In this document: in pieces, positions 31,718 through 41,538 of the stretch
Layout: the number at the start of each line of letters is the position of its first letter
Position numbering within the stretch: position 1 is the first letter of the stretch
Origin: Pseudomonadota bacterium
Lineage (GTDB): Bacteria > Pseudomonadota > Alphaproteobacteria > Caulobacterales > Aquidulcibacteraceae
Assembly: GCA_020161405.1 (NCBI GenBank)
Contig: JAIUOD010000005.1
Location: 62,001 to 126,000, forward strand
DNA length: 64,000 bases
Direction of reading: 5' to 3'
Notes under the pieces: model-generated
Databases searched by the model: none
What the model was told of the DNA's origin: nothing
The model's input: only the letters and a program-made list of their open reading frames with translations
Program-made: the position numbers and the translations under genes

Positions 31718-32683
31718 CTAGAACAATCTTGCATATTTTGCAATTGCCAAAACCAAAATTGCCGAGCCGCCCATTGCAATTAATGCATATTGCAAACCAT
31801 GCGGCGTATTAAGAAAATCCCAATGTCCAAAATTCATACCAAAAATTGATGAGATCAAAGTCGCAGGGGCAAAAAGCAATGTCACAACCGCCATAAAATT
31901 TAATGCCCGCGATTGCCGCGCACCAACAAGGCCCAAGGTCGCATCTAAAAGGAAAGTCAAATCATTTGATTGCGCTTCGCATTGTCTTTGTAATGTCGAA
32001 ATATCAAGCAAAAAGCTTTTTAGTTTTTTTGCATCAATTCCATGCTCTGTAGCTTTTTGCAAAAGAAAATTAATTGCCCGCCCTAAATCAACGAGACAAT
32101 CACGCGAAAGTGCAAGGTTTGCACCCAATGCACCAAGTTTGCGTAACCTTGGTTCGGCCTTTAAAATCCGCCTATCGGCAATCGCTGGAAGTGAAACTAC
32201 ATCAAGTTCAATTCCAATTCGCGCCAATAATTCAGACTGACGCTCTATAATAGCTTCAATAATTAGTAAAAGCGCATCTGTGGCTGTTTTTGCGCCAATT
32301 ATTCGTGTTGACGCGCGGTTTTTACCAACTTCAAGCGCACGTAAAGGCGTTTCATGAAAACTAATCAAAGTGCGCGGCGTCAAAACAAAGCCAAGATATG
32401 ATCTTTTATGCCCAATCTGATTTTCAGGGGTTTTTGTAAGGCGCGATGGAATAGAAACCCCAATATATAAATGCCCATTTTCTTCATAAAATCTTGAAGA
32501 ATCTTCAAGGGCGCGCATTTCATATTCGTTGATAATATCAATGCCAAAACGCGTCTCGACCGCTTTTTCTTCTTCGCGGTTTGGGGCAATTATATCAATC
32601 CAAAGATTATCCAAACTTTGGATATTATCAATGCCTTCAAGGATTTTATCGGGCGCTTTGGATTGATAGCATTTAATTGTCAA
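31718..32683 (-). CDS. corA: CorA-family divalent cation transporter
   Basis: A 321-residue membrane protein. The last 60 residues hold two membrane helices with the signature GMN between them (SSIFGMNFGHWDF), the Mg2+ selectivity loop. The N-terminal cytoplasmic domain with the long stalk helix (DISTLQRQCEAQSNDLTFLLDATLGLV) forms the pentameric funnel. It passes Mg2+ and perhaps Co2+ or Ni2+ into the cell. Its start is 2 nt after the purD stop, so they are co-transcribed, although no functional link is known. Confidence 0.88.
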   Translation of the reverse strand: MTIKCYQSKAPDKILEGIDNIQSLDNLWIDIIAPNREEEKAVETRFGIDIINEYEMRALEDSSRFYEENGHLYIGVSIPSRLTKTPENQIGHKRSYLGFVLTPRTLISFHETPLRALEVGKNRASTRIIGAKTATDALLLIIEAIIERQSELLARIGIELDVVSLPAIADRRILKAEPRLRKLGALGANLALSRDCLVDLGRAINFLLQKATEHGIDAKKLKSFLLDISTLQRQCEAQSNDLTFLLDATLGLVGARQSRALNFMAVVTLLFAPATLISSIFGMNFGHWDFLNTPHGLQYALIAMGGSAILVLAIAKYARLF

Positions 32684-32685
32684 AA

Positions 32686-33963
32686 CTAATTTTTCCCGCG
32701 TTTTAATTCTTTTTGCCCAATATCTTTGCGATAAAACAAAGATGGCGCATTGATTTTTCCAATCGCATCATAGGCATAATCAAGGGTTTTTTGCAAATCA
32801 GGCCCGCAAGAAGTTACATTCAAAACCCGCCCACCATTGGCGCGCAAAATATTATTCTCATCCAATTTTGTGCCAGCATGGAAGATTATTGTATTTTCAT
32901 CAATGGCACTATCCAAGCCTTCGATAATGCCATTTTTTTCATATGAATCAGGATAGCCATTAGCCGCCATAACAATAGTTGCCGCGCTTTTTATTTGCGG
33001 ATTTATTGAAAGTTTTGCATTATCGCCATTGGCAATATCAAACAAGCATTGGGCAAAATCATCACCCAAGAATTGCATCAAAATTTGGCATTCGGGGTCA
33101 CCAAAACGGCAATTATATTCAACAACGCGCGGCACATTATTTTCAATCATAAGGCCAACATATAAAACCCCATTATACGGGTTATTTTCTTTTTTCATGC
33201 CTTCAATTGTTGGCATAACAATTTCACACATAACACGCGTATGGATATTTTCATCAACCAAGCCAGTTGGGGCATAAGCGCCCATACCGCCCGTATTTGG
33301 CCCCAAATCATCATCAAAAGCACGTTTATGATCTTGGCAAACAGGAAGCGCGATTGCACAATTTTCATTGCAAAGAACAAAAAAACTTGCTTCCTCGCCA
33401 TGCATAAATTCTTCGATTACAACTTCATTTGACGCATCGCCAAACTTGCCCGAGAGCATTTCATCAAGCTCAGTAAGTGCAGTCGGCAAATCGGGCGCAA
33501 TAATAACCCCCTTACCCGCCGCAAGGCCAGAAGCCTTTAAAACATAGGGCGGGGAAAGCCCCATAATAAATTCGCTTGCATCCTCAAGATCGGTGAAAAC
33601 GCCATATTTTGCGGTTGGAATATTATGGCGCGCCATAAAATCTTTCGAAAATGCTTTTGAGCTTTCAAGTTGTGCGGCCGCTTGTGATGGGCCAAAGGTT
33701 GCTATATTTAATGCGCGAAGCCTATCTGCCAAACCCATTGAAAGTGGGATTTCAGGGCCAACAACCACTAAATCAATTTTCTCATCTTGGGCAAGTTTGA
33801 TAAGCCCATCAATATTGTCAGCAGCAATTTGCGCGCATTTTGCAATTTGCGCAATGCCAGGATTACCAGGGGCACAAAGCAAATATTCAACTTTTTTTGA
33901 TTTTGAAAGCCGCCAAACCAATGCATGTTCACGACCACCACCACCAATTACTAAAACCCGCAT
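32686..33963 (-). CDS. purD: Phosphoribosylamine-glycine ligase
   Basis: A 425-residue ATP-grasp enzyme for the second step of purine synthesis: phosphoribosylamine plus glycine plus ATP gives GAR. The N-terminal domain starts MRVLVIGGGGREHALVW, typical of PurD. The ATP-grasp core is visible in PYVLKASGLAAGKGVI, VVIEEFMHGEEASFFVLC and GGMGAYAP, and YNCRFGDPECQ gives the metal-binding residues. Length is normal. A palindromic repeat (34076-34242) fills the space to the upstream gene mutT. The other pur genes here are at 50-56 kb. Confidence 0.95.
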   Translation of the reverse strand: MRVLVIGGGGREHALVWRLSKSKKVEYLLCAPGNPGIAQIAKCAQIAADNIDGLIKLAQDEKIDLVVVGPEIPLSMGLADRLRALNIATFGPSQAAAQLESSKAFSKDFMARHNIPTAKYGVFTDLEDASEFIMGLSPPYVLKASGLAAGKGVIIAPDLPTALTELDEMLSGKFGDASNEVVIEEFMHGEEASFFVLCNENCAIALPVCQDHKRAFDDDLGPNTGGMGAYAPTGLVDENIHTRVMCEIVMPTIEGMKKENNPYNGVLYVGLMIENNVPRVVEYNCRFGDPECQILMQFLGDDFAQCLFDIANGDNAKLSINPQIKSAATIVMAANGYPDSYEKNGIIEGLDSAIDENTIIFHAGTKLDENNILRANGGRVLNVTSCGPDLQKTLDYAYDAIGKINAPSLFYRKDIGQKELKRGKN

Positions 33964-34075
33964 CTTGCCACTCCGATTAATGCGCGTGACTTAGCGGCTT
34001 TATTGGGAAAATTAAAGCGAAAATGACTGTCAGAATAGATTTTTCCAAGCTTTAAAATGCTGACATTTTCACAAC

Positions 34076-34242
34076 TTCTCCTTCCCAATTATTGGGAAGG
34101 TGGCGGCGAAGCCGTCGGAAGGGTAAGCGGTTTTGTAAAAACCGCTTTGCCGTTAGGCAAAAACAAAAAGCATTGTCATTTGCCGAAAGGTTTTACCCCT
34201 CAGTCGCTTCGCGACAGCTCCCCAATAATTGGGGAGCAGAAA
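34076..34242. repeat. Large palindromic interspersed repeat
   Basis: Two arms of about 48 bp, imperfectly inverted, enclose about 70 bp. The left arm holds CCCAATTATTGGG and GGCGAAGCC, the right arm CCCCAATAATTGGGG and GTCGCTTCGCGAC, each a hairpin in itself. Inner hairpins include GCGGTTTTTACAAAACCGC-type pairing at 34126-34144 and TTGCCGTTAGGCAA. The whole may fold as one long RNA or DNA hairpin. Such MITE-like palindromic elements are spread by transposases in trans. It fills the mutT-purD gap. Confidence 0.7.
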
Positions 34243-34284
34243 CATTTACCACAAATTATTTCCCCATCTAAAATATAGTAAATG

Positions 34285-34686
34285 TTAGTAATTTTTCAAA
34301 AACTCAATTAATGAAATATCGGCGGGTGGAACTTTGAGGGTGCAAATTTCATCAATTGTGCAGAATTTTAATTCTTGACCTTCAAGCGCCTTTGGTTCGC
34401 CAACCCATTTTTTTAATTCCCATAAAGGCATAAGAAGATGGAATTTTTCGTAATTATGGGATGCAAAGCATAATGGTTTTAAATCATCGGCCTTGGCGAT
34501 TATTCCCAATTCTTCATTAAGCTCTCGGATTAATGCAACCTCTGGCATTTCGCCGCTTTCAACCTTGCCCCCTGGAAATTCCCAATAGCCACCATATTCC
34601 TTATCAATCGGTCTTTTAGCCATCAAAACCCGATTTTGATCATCAATCATAGCAACAGCAGCAACAAGGAGGAGTTTTTTGGTCAT
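34285..34686 (-). CDS. mutT: Nudix hydrolase, MutT type
   Basis: A 133-residue protein, probably 8-oxo-dGTP diphosphatase. The Nudix box is complete: Gly40, Glu46, Arg54, Glu55, Glu58, Glu59 and Gly61 (GGKVESGEMPEVALIRELNEE region). The N-terminal LLVAAVAMIDDQNRVLMAKRP and the FPGGK spacing fit MutT. Its ATG overlaps the argJ stop (TAATG), so it is translated in tandem with argJ. This argJ-mutT order is known in other Alphaproteobacteria. Confidence 0.9.
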   Translation of the reverse strand: MTKKLLLVAAVAMIDDQNRVLMAKRPIDKEYGGYWEFPGGKVESGEMPEVALIRELNEELGIIAKADDLKPLCFASHNYEKFHLLMPLWELKKWVGEPKALEGQELKFCTIDEICTLKVPPADISLIEFLKNY

Positions 34687-35912
34687 TAGCTTCTATAATC
34701 GCCATTTATTGAAATATATCCATGCGTTAAATCGCAAGTATAGGCAGTAAATTCACTTTTCCCCATGCCAACATCGACAAAAATTTCAATATCCGTGCCA
34801 GCCATTAATTTATTGATTTCGCCTTCATCATAAATTGCCGCGCCGCCATTTTTTGCAACCCATTGACCACAGAATTTGATTGATAATTTATCGGCATTAA
34901 TGGGTTCAAGGCATTTACCAACCGCCATTGCCACCCTGCCCCAATTTGCATCGCCACCTGCAATTGCGGTTTTTACAAGTGGTGAATTGGCAATTGCCAT
35001 TGCAATAATTTTCGCAGATGACACTGAAATTGCACCCGCAACTTTCACCTCAATAAATTTTTGCGCCCCTTCACCATCTTTGACAACTTGAAGCGCCAAA
35101 TCAAGCATACATTCGTTTAAGGCATCGGCAAAAACCCTTGAGGCCGCGCTATTTTCAACAATTTCATTACCCGCTTTATTGGTCGCAAAAACCAATAAAG
35201 TATCAGATGTTGAAGTATCTGAATCTACCGTAATCGCGTTAAATGTGGTTTCAACATATTGTGAAACCATTTTTTGCAAAAGCGCTGATGAAATTTTGGC
35301 ATCGGTAAAAATATAGACAAGCATTGTTGCCATATTAGGCGCAATCATGCCCGAACCTTTGGCGATGCCTGCGATATTTATTTTTTGACCGTCAATTTCA
35401 ATTGTTTTGCCAAAACCTTTGATGAAAGTATCAGTTGTTGCAATCGCTTTGGCAAGTTTTTCCCAATTAGGTTTTGATAAATTAGGCCAAATCGCATCAA
35501 GTTTTGAAGAAATTAAATCCGCCGCAACAGGAACACCAATCACCCCAGTTGCTGATAAAAATATATTTTCTGGTTTTGCGCCAGAAAGTTCACAAAATTT
35601 TGCCAAAGTTGCATCATTTTTTGCAATTCCCGCCGCGCCCGTAAACGCATTGGAATTACCCGCATTAACCACAAGTCCTTTTGCCAAACCCGATTTTAAT
35701 GCGCCAATGCACCAATCAACATCGCAAGAACGTGTGTTAGATTTTGTCAAAGCGCCGCCAACAGATGCGCCATCTTCAAAACTAACAACAATCAAATCAT
35801 CACGATCTGATTTATACATTCCAAGTGAATAAGTTGCAGCATTCATGCCAGCAATATTTGGAAGCAAAGGAAATGAAGCGGGCGCCAATGGCGAAATTGC
35901 AAGTTGTTTCAT
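34686..35912 (-). CDS. argJ: Bifunctional glutamate N-acetyltransferase/ornithine acetyltransferase
   Basis: A 408-residue enzyme from the ATG at 35912, a better choice than the TTG three codons before. ArgJ transfers the acetyl group between ornithine and glutamate in arginine synthesis. It cleaves itself into two chains at the Ala-Thr bond of PNMATMLVYI, where the Thr becomes the nucleophile. The N-terminal NAGNSNAFTGAAG and the substrate loop KGSGMIAPNMATM are conserved, as is the C-terminal DYRS-like end. It is divergent from secA, 248 bp apart. Both substrates are made in the cytoplasm. Confidence 0.93.
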   Translation of the reverse strand: MKQLAISPLAPASFPLLPNIAGMNAATYSLGMYKSDRDDLIVVSFEDGASVGGALTKSNTRSCDVDWCIGALKSGLAKGLVVNAGNSNAFTGAAGIAKNDATLAKFCELSGAKPENIFLSATGVIGVPVAADLISSKLDAIWPNLSKPNWEKLAKAIATTDTFIKGFGKTIEIDGQKINIAGIAKGSGMIAPNMATMLVYIFTDAKISSALLQKMVSQYVETTFNAITVDSDTSTSDTLLVFATNKAGNEIVENSAASRVFADALNECMLDLALQVVKDGEGAQKFIEVKVAGAISVSSAKIIAMAIANSPLVKTAIAGGDANWGRVAMAVGKCLEPINADKLSIKFCGQWVAKNGGAAIYDEGEINKLMAGTDIEIFVDVGMGKSEFTAYTCDLTHGYISINGDYRS

Positions 35913-36160
35913 GCCACCCAATTATCGAAAAATATCAAGATTTCAAACATTTTTAGCGCCAATCTTTAATTTATATCAAAATATGTCGCTTTTTTGCATA
36001 AAAACTATGCGCAAAACAGTAAGCAGACTTACCAAATCGTTGACTAAAGCCGCTTTCATTCCTAATTGCACATCATAAGTTTTTCGTTATCGCCAATGAT
36101 TGCAAATTCCATGCAATCGGGGCATTAGCGCATTGATAAATTATTCGTAAAGTTCAAAAT

Positions 36161-38920
36161 ATGTTAAATGCAATTAAAAAAATCTTTGGCACTTCTAATG
36201 ACCGTAAAGTCAAATCACTTTTACAACGTGTTGAACAACGTATCACCCCTTTAGAAGCAGGGCTTAAAAAATTATCTGATGCCGAACTTGCGGCAAAAAC
36301 GGGATATTTCAAAGAAAAATTGGCGCAAGGCGCAAAACTTGACGATATTTTGGACGAAGCATTCGCAGTTGTGCGTGAGGCTGCCTTTAGAACTTTGGGG
36401 CAACGTCATTATGATGTGCAGCTTGTGGGCGGCATGGTTCTTAATTCTGGTGCGATTGCTGAAATGCGTACTGGTGAGGGTAAAACCTTGGTGGCAACTG
36501 CCCCTGTTTACCTTAATGCCCTTACTGGAAAAGGCGCACATGTTGTAACCGTGAATGATTATTTGGCAAAACGTGACGCAACTTGGATGGGTCAAGTTTA
36601 TGGCTTCCTTGGAATGGAAACTGGTATTATTGTTCCAGGGCTTGAAGATTATGTTCGCCGCCAAGAATATGCAAAAGACATTACTTATGCGACCAATAAT
36701 GAATTAGGTTTTGATTATTTACGCGATAATCTAAAATATTCCCTCGATGAAATGAGCCAACGCGGTCATAATTTTGCAATCGTCGATGAGGTTGACTCAA
36801 TTCTTATCGATGAAGCGCGTACACCGCTTATTATTTCTGGCCCAACCGATGATAAATCTGACCTTTATCGCAAAGTTGATGAACTTATTTATTCACTCGA
36901 TAAAGAAGATTATGAGCATGATGAAAAGCAAAAATCGGCTGTCTTTACTGAACGCGGTTCTGAACATATCGAAGAATTATTGCAACAAGCGGGTCTATTA
37001 GAAGGCTCACTTTACGAGATTGCCAATACTTCAATTGTTCACCATGCCAATCAGGCATTGCGCGCCCATGTTCTTTATCAACGCGATAAAGATTATATCG
37101 TCAACAATGATGAAGTTGTTCTTATTGACGAATTCACAGGCCGTATGATGACAGGTCGCAGGCTTTCAGAAGGCTTACACCAAGCCATCGAAGCCAAAGA
37201 GCACGTTAATATCGAACCTGAAAACCAAACTTTGGCATCAATCACATTCCAAAATTATTTCCGTCTATATGAAAAACTTGCTGGCATGACCGGTACGGCA
37301 CAAACCGAAGCGGCGGAATTTGAAGGCATTTATAATCTTCAAGTTATTGAAATCCCAACCAATCGCCCGGTTCAGCGTATTGATGATAATGACCTTGTCT
37401 ATCAAACCGAAGCGGCAAAACACCGTGCGATTGTTAAAGATGTTGTGGCAACCCACACATTGGGGCAGCCAATATTGGTTGGTACTGCATCAATTGAAAA
37501 ATCAGAAGAGATTTCTGAACTTCTTAAATCCCAAGGCATTCCACACAATGTTCTTAATGCCCGCTATCATGAAACAGAGGCGGAAATTATCGCGGATGCG
37601 GGCGTTCCGGGTGCGGTGACAATTGCTACTAACATGGCAGGTCGCGGTACCGATATTCAGCTTGGCGGTAATTTGGAAATGCGCCTTCACAAAAAACAGC
37701 GTGAGCGCGAGGCTGCATGGGGTCGCCCAATGACCCATGATGAAATTGAAAAATTAAAGGGTGAAATCCTTCCTGAAATTGAAGCGGCAAAACAAAAAGC
37801 CCTTGAATTAGGTGGTCTATATGTTTTGGGTACAGAGCGCCATGAAAGCCGCCGTATCGATAATCAGCTTCGTGGTCGTACAGGTCGTCAAGGTGACCCT
37901 GGTCGGTCGCGCTTCTATCTTTCTGCCGAAGATGACTTATTGCGTATTTTTGGCGGCGATAGATTCAAAAACATCATGAGCGCGATGAAGCTTGACGAAG
38001 ATGAGCCAATCGAAGAGCGCATGATGAATAAAGCGATGGAAATTGCGCAAAAACGCGTTGAAGCACGCAATTTCGAAATCCGCAAAAACCTATTGAAATA
38101 TGATGATGTTATCAATGATCAACGTAAGCAAATCTTTGAAGAACGCAAAGAATTTATGCGTGATGAAGATGTTTCTGAAACTATTGATAATATGCGCCTT
38201 GATACGATTGATGAGATTTGCGATCGTTTCATGCCGGCAAAACTTCTTCCTGAGCAATGGGATGCAGATGGCCTTCATGATGCCGTAAAAGAAGTTTTGG
38301 CACTTGATTTACCAATCCATGACATGATTGCCGCCGAAGGTATTGATGACAAAGACATTCGCGAACAAATCACCAAAGCTGCCGATGATTTATGGAATCA
38401 AAAAGTTTCATTAATTGGCGACGCAAAGGCGCGCGAAGTTGAAAAAGAAATCCTACTTCGCACAATTGACCATAAATGGCGTGAGCATTTGGTAACGGTT
38501 GATCATTTACGTTCAGTTATCCACCTTCGTGGCTATGGACAACGTGACCCATTGATTGAATATAAAACCGAAGGCTTTACATTATTCCAAACTATGCGTG
38601 ATGAAATGCGCAATGACGTTACAAAAATCCTTCAAAATATTCAGGTTATGAACCAACCAGAACCACAACCCGAAATAGTGCAATTTAACCCACAAGATAT
38701 GGGTGCAAATATCGGTGATGGTTTTAAATCTAACCCACAATTATTTGCAAGCCATCCAAATCCTGAAACTGGTTTGGATGAAATGGGCGATACGCAAGAT
38801 GATTTGGTTCATTCACCAGAAGGCCCAATGCCACGCGCATGGCTTGAAACCCCACGCAATGGTGATTGTCCGTGCGGGTCTGGTAAAAAATTCAAGCATT
38901 GCCACGGAAGACTGGCTTAG
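36161..38920 (+). CDS. secA: Preprotein translocase ATPase SecA
   Basis: A 919-residue motor that pushes unfolded proteins through SecYEG. Walker A MRTGEGKT is at residues 102-109, and the DEAD-type motif is [20 protein letters not shown]. Later motifs include [14 protein letters not shown] and [12 protein letters not shown]. The C-terminal zinc finger is [14 protein letters not shown] with Cys903, Cys905, Cys914 and His915. An acidic C-terminal linker (about 830-890) joins them. Length is typical for Alphaproteobacteria. A clear terminator (38943-38974) follows. Confidence 0.97.
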   Translation: MLNAIKKIFGTSNDRKVKSLLQRVEQRITPLEAGLKKLSDAELAAKTGYFKEKLAQGAKLDDILDEAFAVVREAAFRTLGQRHYDVQLVGGMVLNSGAIAEMRTGEGKTLVATAPVYLNALTGKGAHVVTVNDYLAKRDATWMGQVYGFLGMETGIIVPGLEDYVRRQEYAKDITYATNNELGFDYLRDNLKYSLDEMSQRGHNFAIVDEVDSILIDEARTPLIISGPTDDKSDLYRKVDELIYSLDKEDYEHDEKQKSAVFTERGSEHIEELLQQAGLLEGSLYEIANTSIVHHANQALRAHVLYQRDKDYIVNNDEVVLIDEFTGRMMTGRRLSEGLHQAIEAKEHVNIEPENQTLASITFQNYFRLYEKLAGMTGTAQTEAAEFEGIYNLQVIEIPTNRPVQRIDDNDLVYQTEAAKHRAIVKDVVATHTLGQPILVGTASIEKSEEISELLKSQGIPHNVLNARYHETEAEIIADAGVPGAVTIATNMAGRGTDIQLGGNLEMRLHKKQREREAAWGRPMTHDEIEKLKGEILPEIEAAKQKALELGGLYVLGTERHESRRIDNQLRGRTGRQGDPGRSRFYLSAEDDLLRIFGGDRFKNIMSAMKLDEDEPIEERMMNKAMEIAQKRVEARNFEIRKNLLKYDDVINDQRKQIFEERKEFMRDEDVSETIDNMRLDTIDEICDRFMPAKLLPEQWDADGLHDAVKEVLALDLPIHDMIAAEGIDDKDIREQITKAADDLWNQKVSLIGDAKAREVEKEILLRTIDHKWREHLVTVDHLRSVIHLRGYGQRDPLIEYKTEGFTLFQTMRDEMRNDVTKILQNIQVMNQPEPQPEIVQFNPQDMGANIGDGFKSNPQLFASHPNPETGLDEMGDTQDDLVHSPEGPMPRAWLETPRNGDCPCGSGKKFKHCHGRLA

Positions 38921-38942
38921 TAATTTTAAAAGATAGATTTCA

Positions 38943-38974
38943 AAACGGCGAAACACAAAGTTTCGCCGTTTTTT
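38943..38974 (+). terminator. Rho-independent terminator after secA
   Basis: AAACGGCGAAAC pairs with GTTTCGCCGTTT (12 bp, 5-nt loop), followed directly by more T residues. It is 22 nt after the stop codon. Confidence 0.9.
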
Positions 38975-39047
38975 ATGCATTAAACAGGCGTAAATTGTGC
39001 TTTCACTTTAGCAAAAAGCCATATACAAGGCCGTAATGGAGATTATT

Positions 39048-39260
39048 ATGAGCAATCCTGATTGGAAAAAAGTAGAAGCGCATTTAAACAAAACTTTTGG
39101 CGGCAACGAATTAAAACTTAAAGCCCGCAAAGGTAATGATGATTCAGTCGAAGTATATAAAGGCGACGATTTCCTTGGCCTTGTTTATATTGACGAAGAT
39201 GAAGGCGAAACTTCTTATATTTTCGAAATGGCAATTCTTGATATAGATTTAGAGGGTTAA
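39048..39260 (+). CDS. DUF3126-family protein
   Basis: A 70-residue protein from the ATG at 39048, with GGAGA 6 nt upstream; the ATG at 39036 covers that ribosome site. The sequence SNPDWKKVEAHLNKTFGGNELKLKARKGNDDSVEVY and the acidic middle EDEGETSYIFEMAILDIDL match DUF3126, a small family almost confined to Alphaproteobacteria and often beside cell-envelope or protein-synthesis genes. No function is known. It is a single gene between secA and the Tol operon. Confidence 0.8.
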   Translation: MSNPDWKKVEAHLNKTFGGNELKLKARKGNDDSVEVYKGDDFLGLVYIDEDEGETSYIFEMAILDIDLEG

Positions 39261-39408
39261 TATCAAACAAAACCCATTTAATTCAAATTGAATTACAGAG
39301 TTTTAAGGGTTTGGAAACATTTTTTTAACCATAATTGCCACAAACACGCCCTAATTAGTTATTAGGGTGTTCCTAAGTAAATATCTGACGCAATTCAAAG
39401 GTTTTAAA

Positions 39409-40086
39409 ATGGATCAATTCTCATTCGTCGCACTTTTTATGCGTGCCGATATAATCGTAAAAACTGTCATGATTGGCCTTGCGCTTACTTCGGTTTGGTC
39501 GTGGGCGGTGATGGTTGATAAGGCATTTGCGGTTAAACGCCTTGAAAATGGGGCGCGCCTTGTTGAAAATGCGCTTGCTGATGGGCGATCTAATGAAATC
39601 ATCGAAGAATTAAGTAAAAAGGGTGATTCAACTGCGCGCATTATTGCAATTGGCCTTAATGAAGCGCGCGCGGCACGCCGCACTGGCGCAATGAATGAAG
39701 GCGCCGCAACCCTTGCCATTGAGCGTATGGAGCGCGTCATGAGTGCGCAAACCACGCGCGAACTTTCAAAAGCAGAGCGTGGGCTTGGGGTTTTGGCAAC
39801 AATTGGTTCATCGGCAACATTTGTTGGTCTTTTTGGAACGGTTTGGGGCATTATGAATTCATTTCGCTCAATCGCCGCATCCCATGACACAAACCTTGCC
39901 GTCGTTGCCCCTGGCATTGCCGAGGCTTTGTTTGCAACCGCAATGGGCCTTGTTGCCGCTATTCCTGCGGTAATATTTTACAATTGGCTTACAGGCTCAA
40001 TTGACAGATATTCAACCCGCATAGAGGCTTTGGTTGATGATGTAATTGCACGCGCTTCACGCAAATTTTATGATGGTGCACAATAA
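39409..40086 (+). CDS. tolQ: Tol-Pal motor subunit TolQ
   Basis: A 225-residue inner-membrane protein from the ATG at 39409, preceded by AAAGG. It belongs to the TolQ/ExbB/MotA group and uses the proton gradient with TolR to move TolA. Membrane helices: about 14-34 (VKTVMIGLALTSVWSWAVMVD), then near 130-155 and 165-190 (FVGLFGTVWGIMNSF and ALFATAMGLVAAIPAVIFYNWL), with the conserved Thr and Gly residues of the ion path. Its stop overlaps the tolR start by one base (TAATG). It begins the tolQRAB-pal-cpoB operon. Confidence 0.93.
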   Translation: MDQFSFVALFMRADIIVKTVMIGLALTSVWSWAVMVDKAFAVKRLENGARLVENALADGRSNEIIEELSKKGDSTARIIAIGLNEARAARRTGAMNEGAATLAIERMERVMSAQTTRELSKAERGLGVLATIGSSATFVGLFGTVWGIMNSFRSIAASHDTNLAVVAPGIAEALFATAMGLVAAIPAVIFYNWLTGSIDRYSTRIEALVDDVIARASRKFYDGAQ

Positions 40087-40511
40087 TGGCGGGCGGCCTA
40101 AGAACACGGCATGGTAAGCGCAGACGTCGCCTTATGGGCGAAATCAACGTTACGCCATTTGTTGACGTTACATTGGTGCTCTTGATAATTTTCATGGTTG
40201 CCGCACCATTATTAACCGTTGGTGTTCCCGTTGACTTACCTAAGACAGAAGCAAAATCATTACCCAATGATCAAGAACCAATAAGCATAACAGTTTTAAA
40301 TGATGGGCGCATTTTCCTTCAAAAAAGCGAAACCCAATTTGATAATTTATTGCCACAAATTCAGGCCATAGCAGGTAATTCATTTGAAAGAAGAATTTTC
40401 ATTCGCGCCGATGGTGAGGCAGCGTATGGAAAAGTCATGCAAGTTATGGCGCGTGTTAATGCAGCCGGTTATCGCAATTTAGGTTTGGTCACTGATCCAA
40501 TTACAAAATGA
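40086..40511 (+). CDS. tolR: Tol-Pal motor subunit TolR
   Basis: A 141-residue inner-membrane protein of the ExbD/TolR family. A basic N-terminus (GKRRRRLMGEINVTPFVDVTLVLLIIFMV) leads to the single membrane helix with the proton-carrying Asp of FVDVTLVLL. The periplasmic part (about 60-141) forms the ferredoxin-like dimer, with ISITVLNDGRIFL and RADGEAAYGKVMQVMARVNAAGY. It forms the motor with TolQ. Its start overlaps tolQ and its end overlaps tolA (ATGA). Confidence 0.93.
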   Translation: MAGGLRTRHGKRRRRLMGEINVTPFVDVTLVLLIIFMVAAPLLTVGVPVDLPKTEAKSLPNDQEPISITVLNDGRIFLQKSETQFDNLLPQIQAIAGNSFERRIFIRADGEAAYGKVMQVMARVNAAGYRNLGLVTDPITK

Positions 40512-41449
40512 GATTGAAAGAATTAAATTCTTGGATAATTTCACTCGGCCTTCATGGAATATTATTTATGGCCGTTATTTTCACTTGGAAAACCAATAAA
40601 ATAATAAATCCCGACCCTTCAATTTCGGTCGATATAATTGCCGAACATGCCGAAGATATTGGCAATTCTGCACAAATGGCAGATCAGCAAAACCAATTAT
40701 CGCAAGAAGAAAACCAAACAACACCGCAATCACAAACCGCAGAAACAACACCGCCCCCACCGCCGCCAGAACCAATATTGCAGCCATCACCAAAACCAAT
40801 TGAGAATACAGCGCCAAAACCTTTGGAGGCTTTAAAGGCATTAATTTCAAAGCCGCAGTCAAAACCTGTGCCAATTACGCCGCAACCAAAGCAAACGCCA
40901 ATTCAAAAACCGCCACAAACGCAAGCACAAATTCAACAGCCTATAAAAAAAGCAATTACGCCGCCGCAAAAGCAAATAAGTAAATTGCCAATTCCAAATG
41001 ATAATATTGATTATCGCTTTGATATACCTGCGGCGCAAAAATCATCATCGGGTGTAAATTCTGGCGTTAAAAATGCACCGCGCATGACTGCTTCTGGTCA
41101 AACCTCAAAAGGGCAAGGGCAAGGCGCGGGTAAAAAACTGCAATCAAGCCTTGAAAATGTATTGCGTGACCAAGTTAAAAGATGCTGGGTTGAACCTGCC
41201 GATTTATCAGATCCACAAAGTCTTTTGGTTGAATTACAAATTGAACTTAATGAAAATGGTACATTACTAAGGCCACCAAAATTAAAATATCCAAATTCTA
41301 AATCCGGCGCGAGTGCATCATTATTAGTTGCGATAGACAATGCAATTCGTGCAACAAAACAATGTGCACCCTATGTTTTGCCGCCCGATAGATATGCAGA
41401 ATGGCAAAATTTCACTTTTCGCTTTGACCCACAAAAATTACGTCATTAA
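40508..41449 (+). CDS. tolA: Energy-transducing periplasmic bridge TolA
   Basis: A 313-residue protein. One membrane helix near the start (WIISLGLHGILFMAVIFTW, about 9-27) with the His that pairs with TolQ in TolA/TonB, then a long Pro- and Gln-rich stretch (about 60-165) that spans the periplasm, and a C-terminal TolA domain (about 215-313: VLRDQVKRCWVEPADL, LLVELQIELNENGTL, RYAEWQNFTFRFDP). The Cys residues in RCWV and KQCAPYV may form the conserved disulfide. The first codons overlap tolR (ATGA). The repetitive spacer differs from the Ala/Lys helix of enteric TolA. Confidence 0.88.
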   Translation: MRLKELNSWIISLGLHGILFMAVIFTWKTNKIINPDPSISVDIIAEHAEDIGNSAQMADQQNQLSQEENQTTPQSQTAETTPPPPPPEPILQPSPKPIENTAPKPLEALKALISKPQSKPVPITPQPKQTPIQKPPQTQAQIQQPIKKAITPPQKQISKLPIPNDNIDYRFDIPAAQKSSSGVNSGVKNAPRMTASGQTSKGQGQGAGKKLQSSLENVLRDQVKRCWVEPADLSDPQSLLVELQIELNENGTLLRPPKLKYPNSKSGASASLLVAIDNAIRATKQCAPYVLPPDRYAEWQNFTFRFDPQKLRH

Positions 41450-41538
41450 ATGTTTGTAAGACATAAATATTTAAGAATTACGCCTCAAAATCGCCCAGTT
41501 TCTGCTTTAACAAAAATATTTTTTAAGAGCCGCAAAAT

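Noticed and set aside
34057..34278. An open frame of 73 codons across the mutT-purD gap
   Set aside because: It lies wholly in the palindromic repeat, has no ribosome site and its composition follows the repeat arms.
39414..39917. A 167-codon frame opposite tolQ
   Set aside because: It is the reverse of the well-conserved tolQ gene and matches no family.
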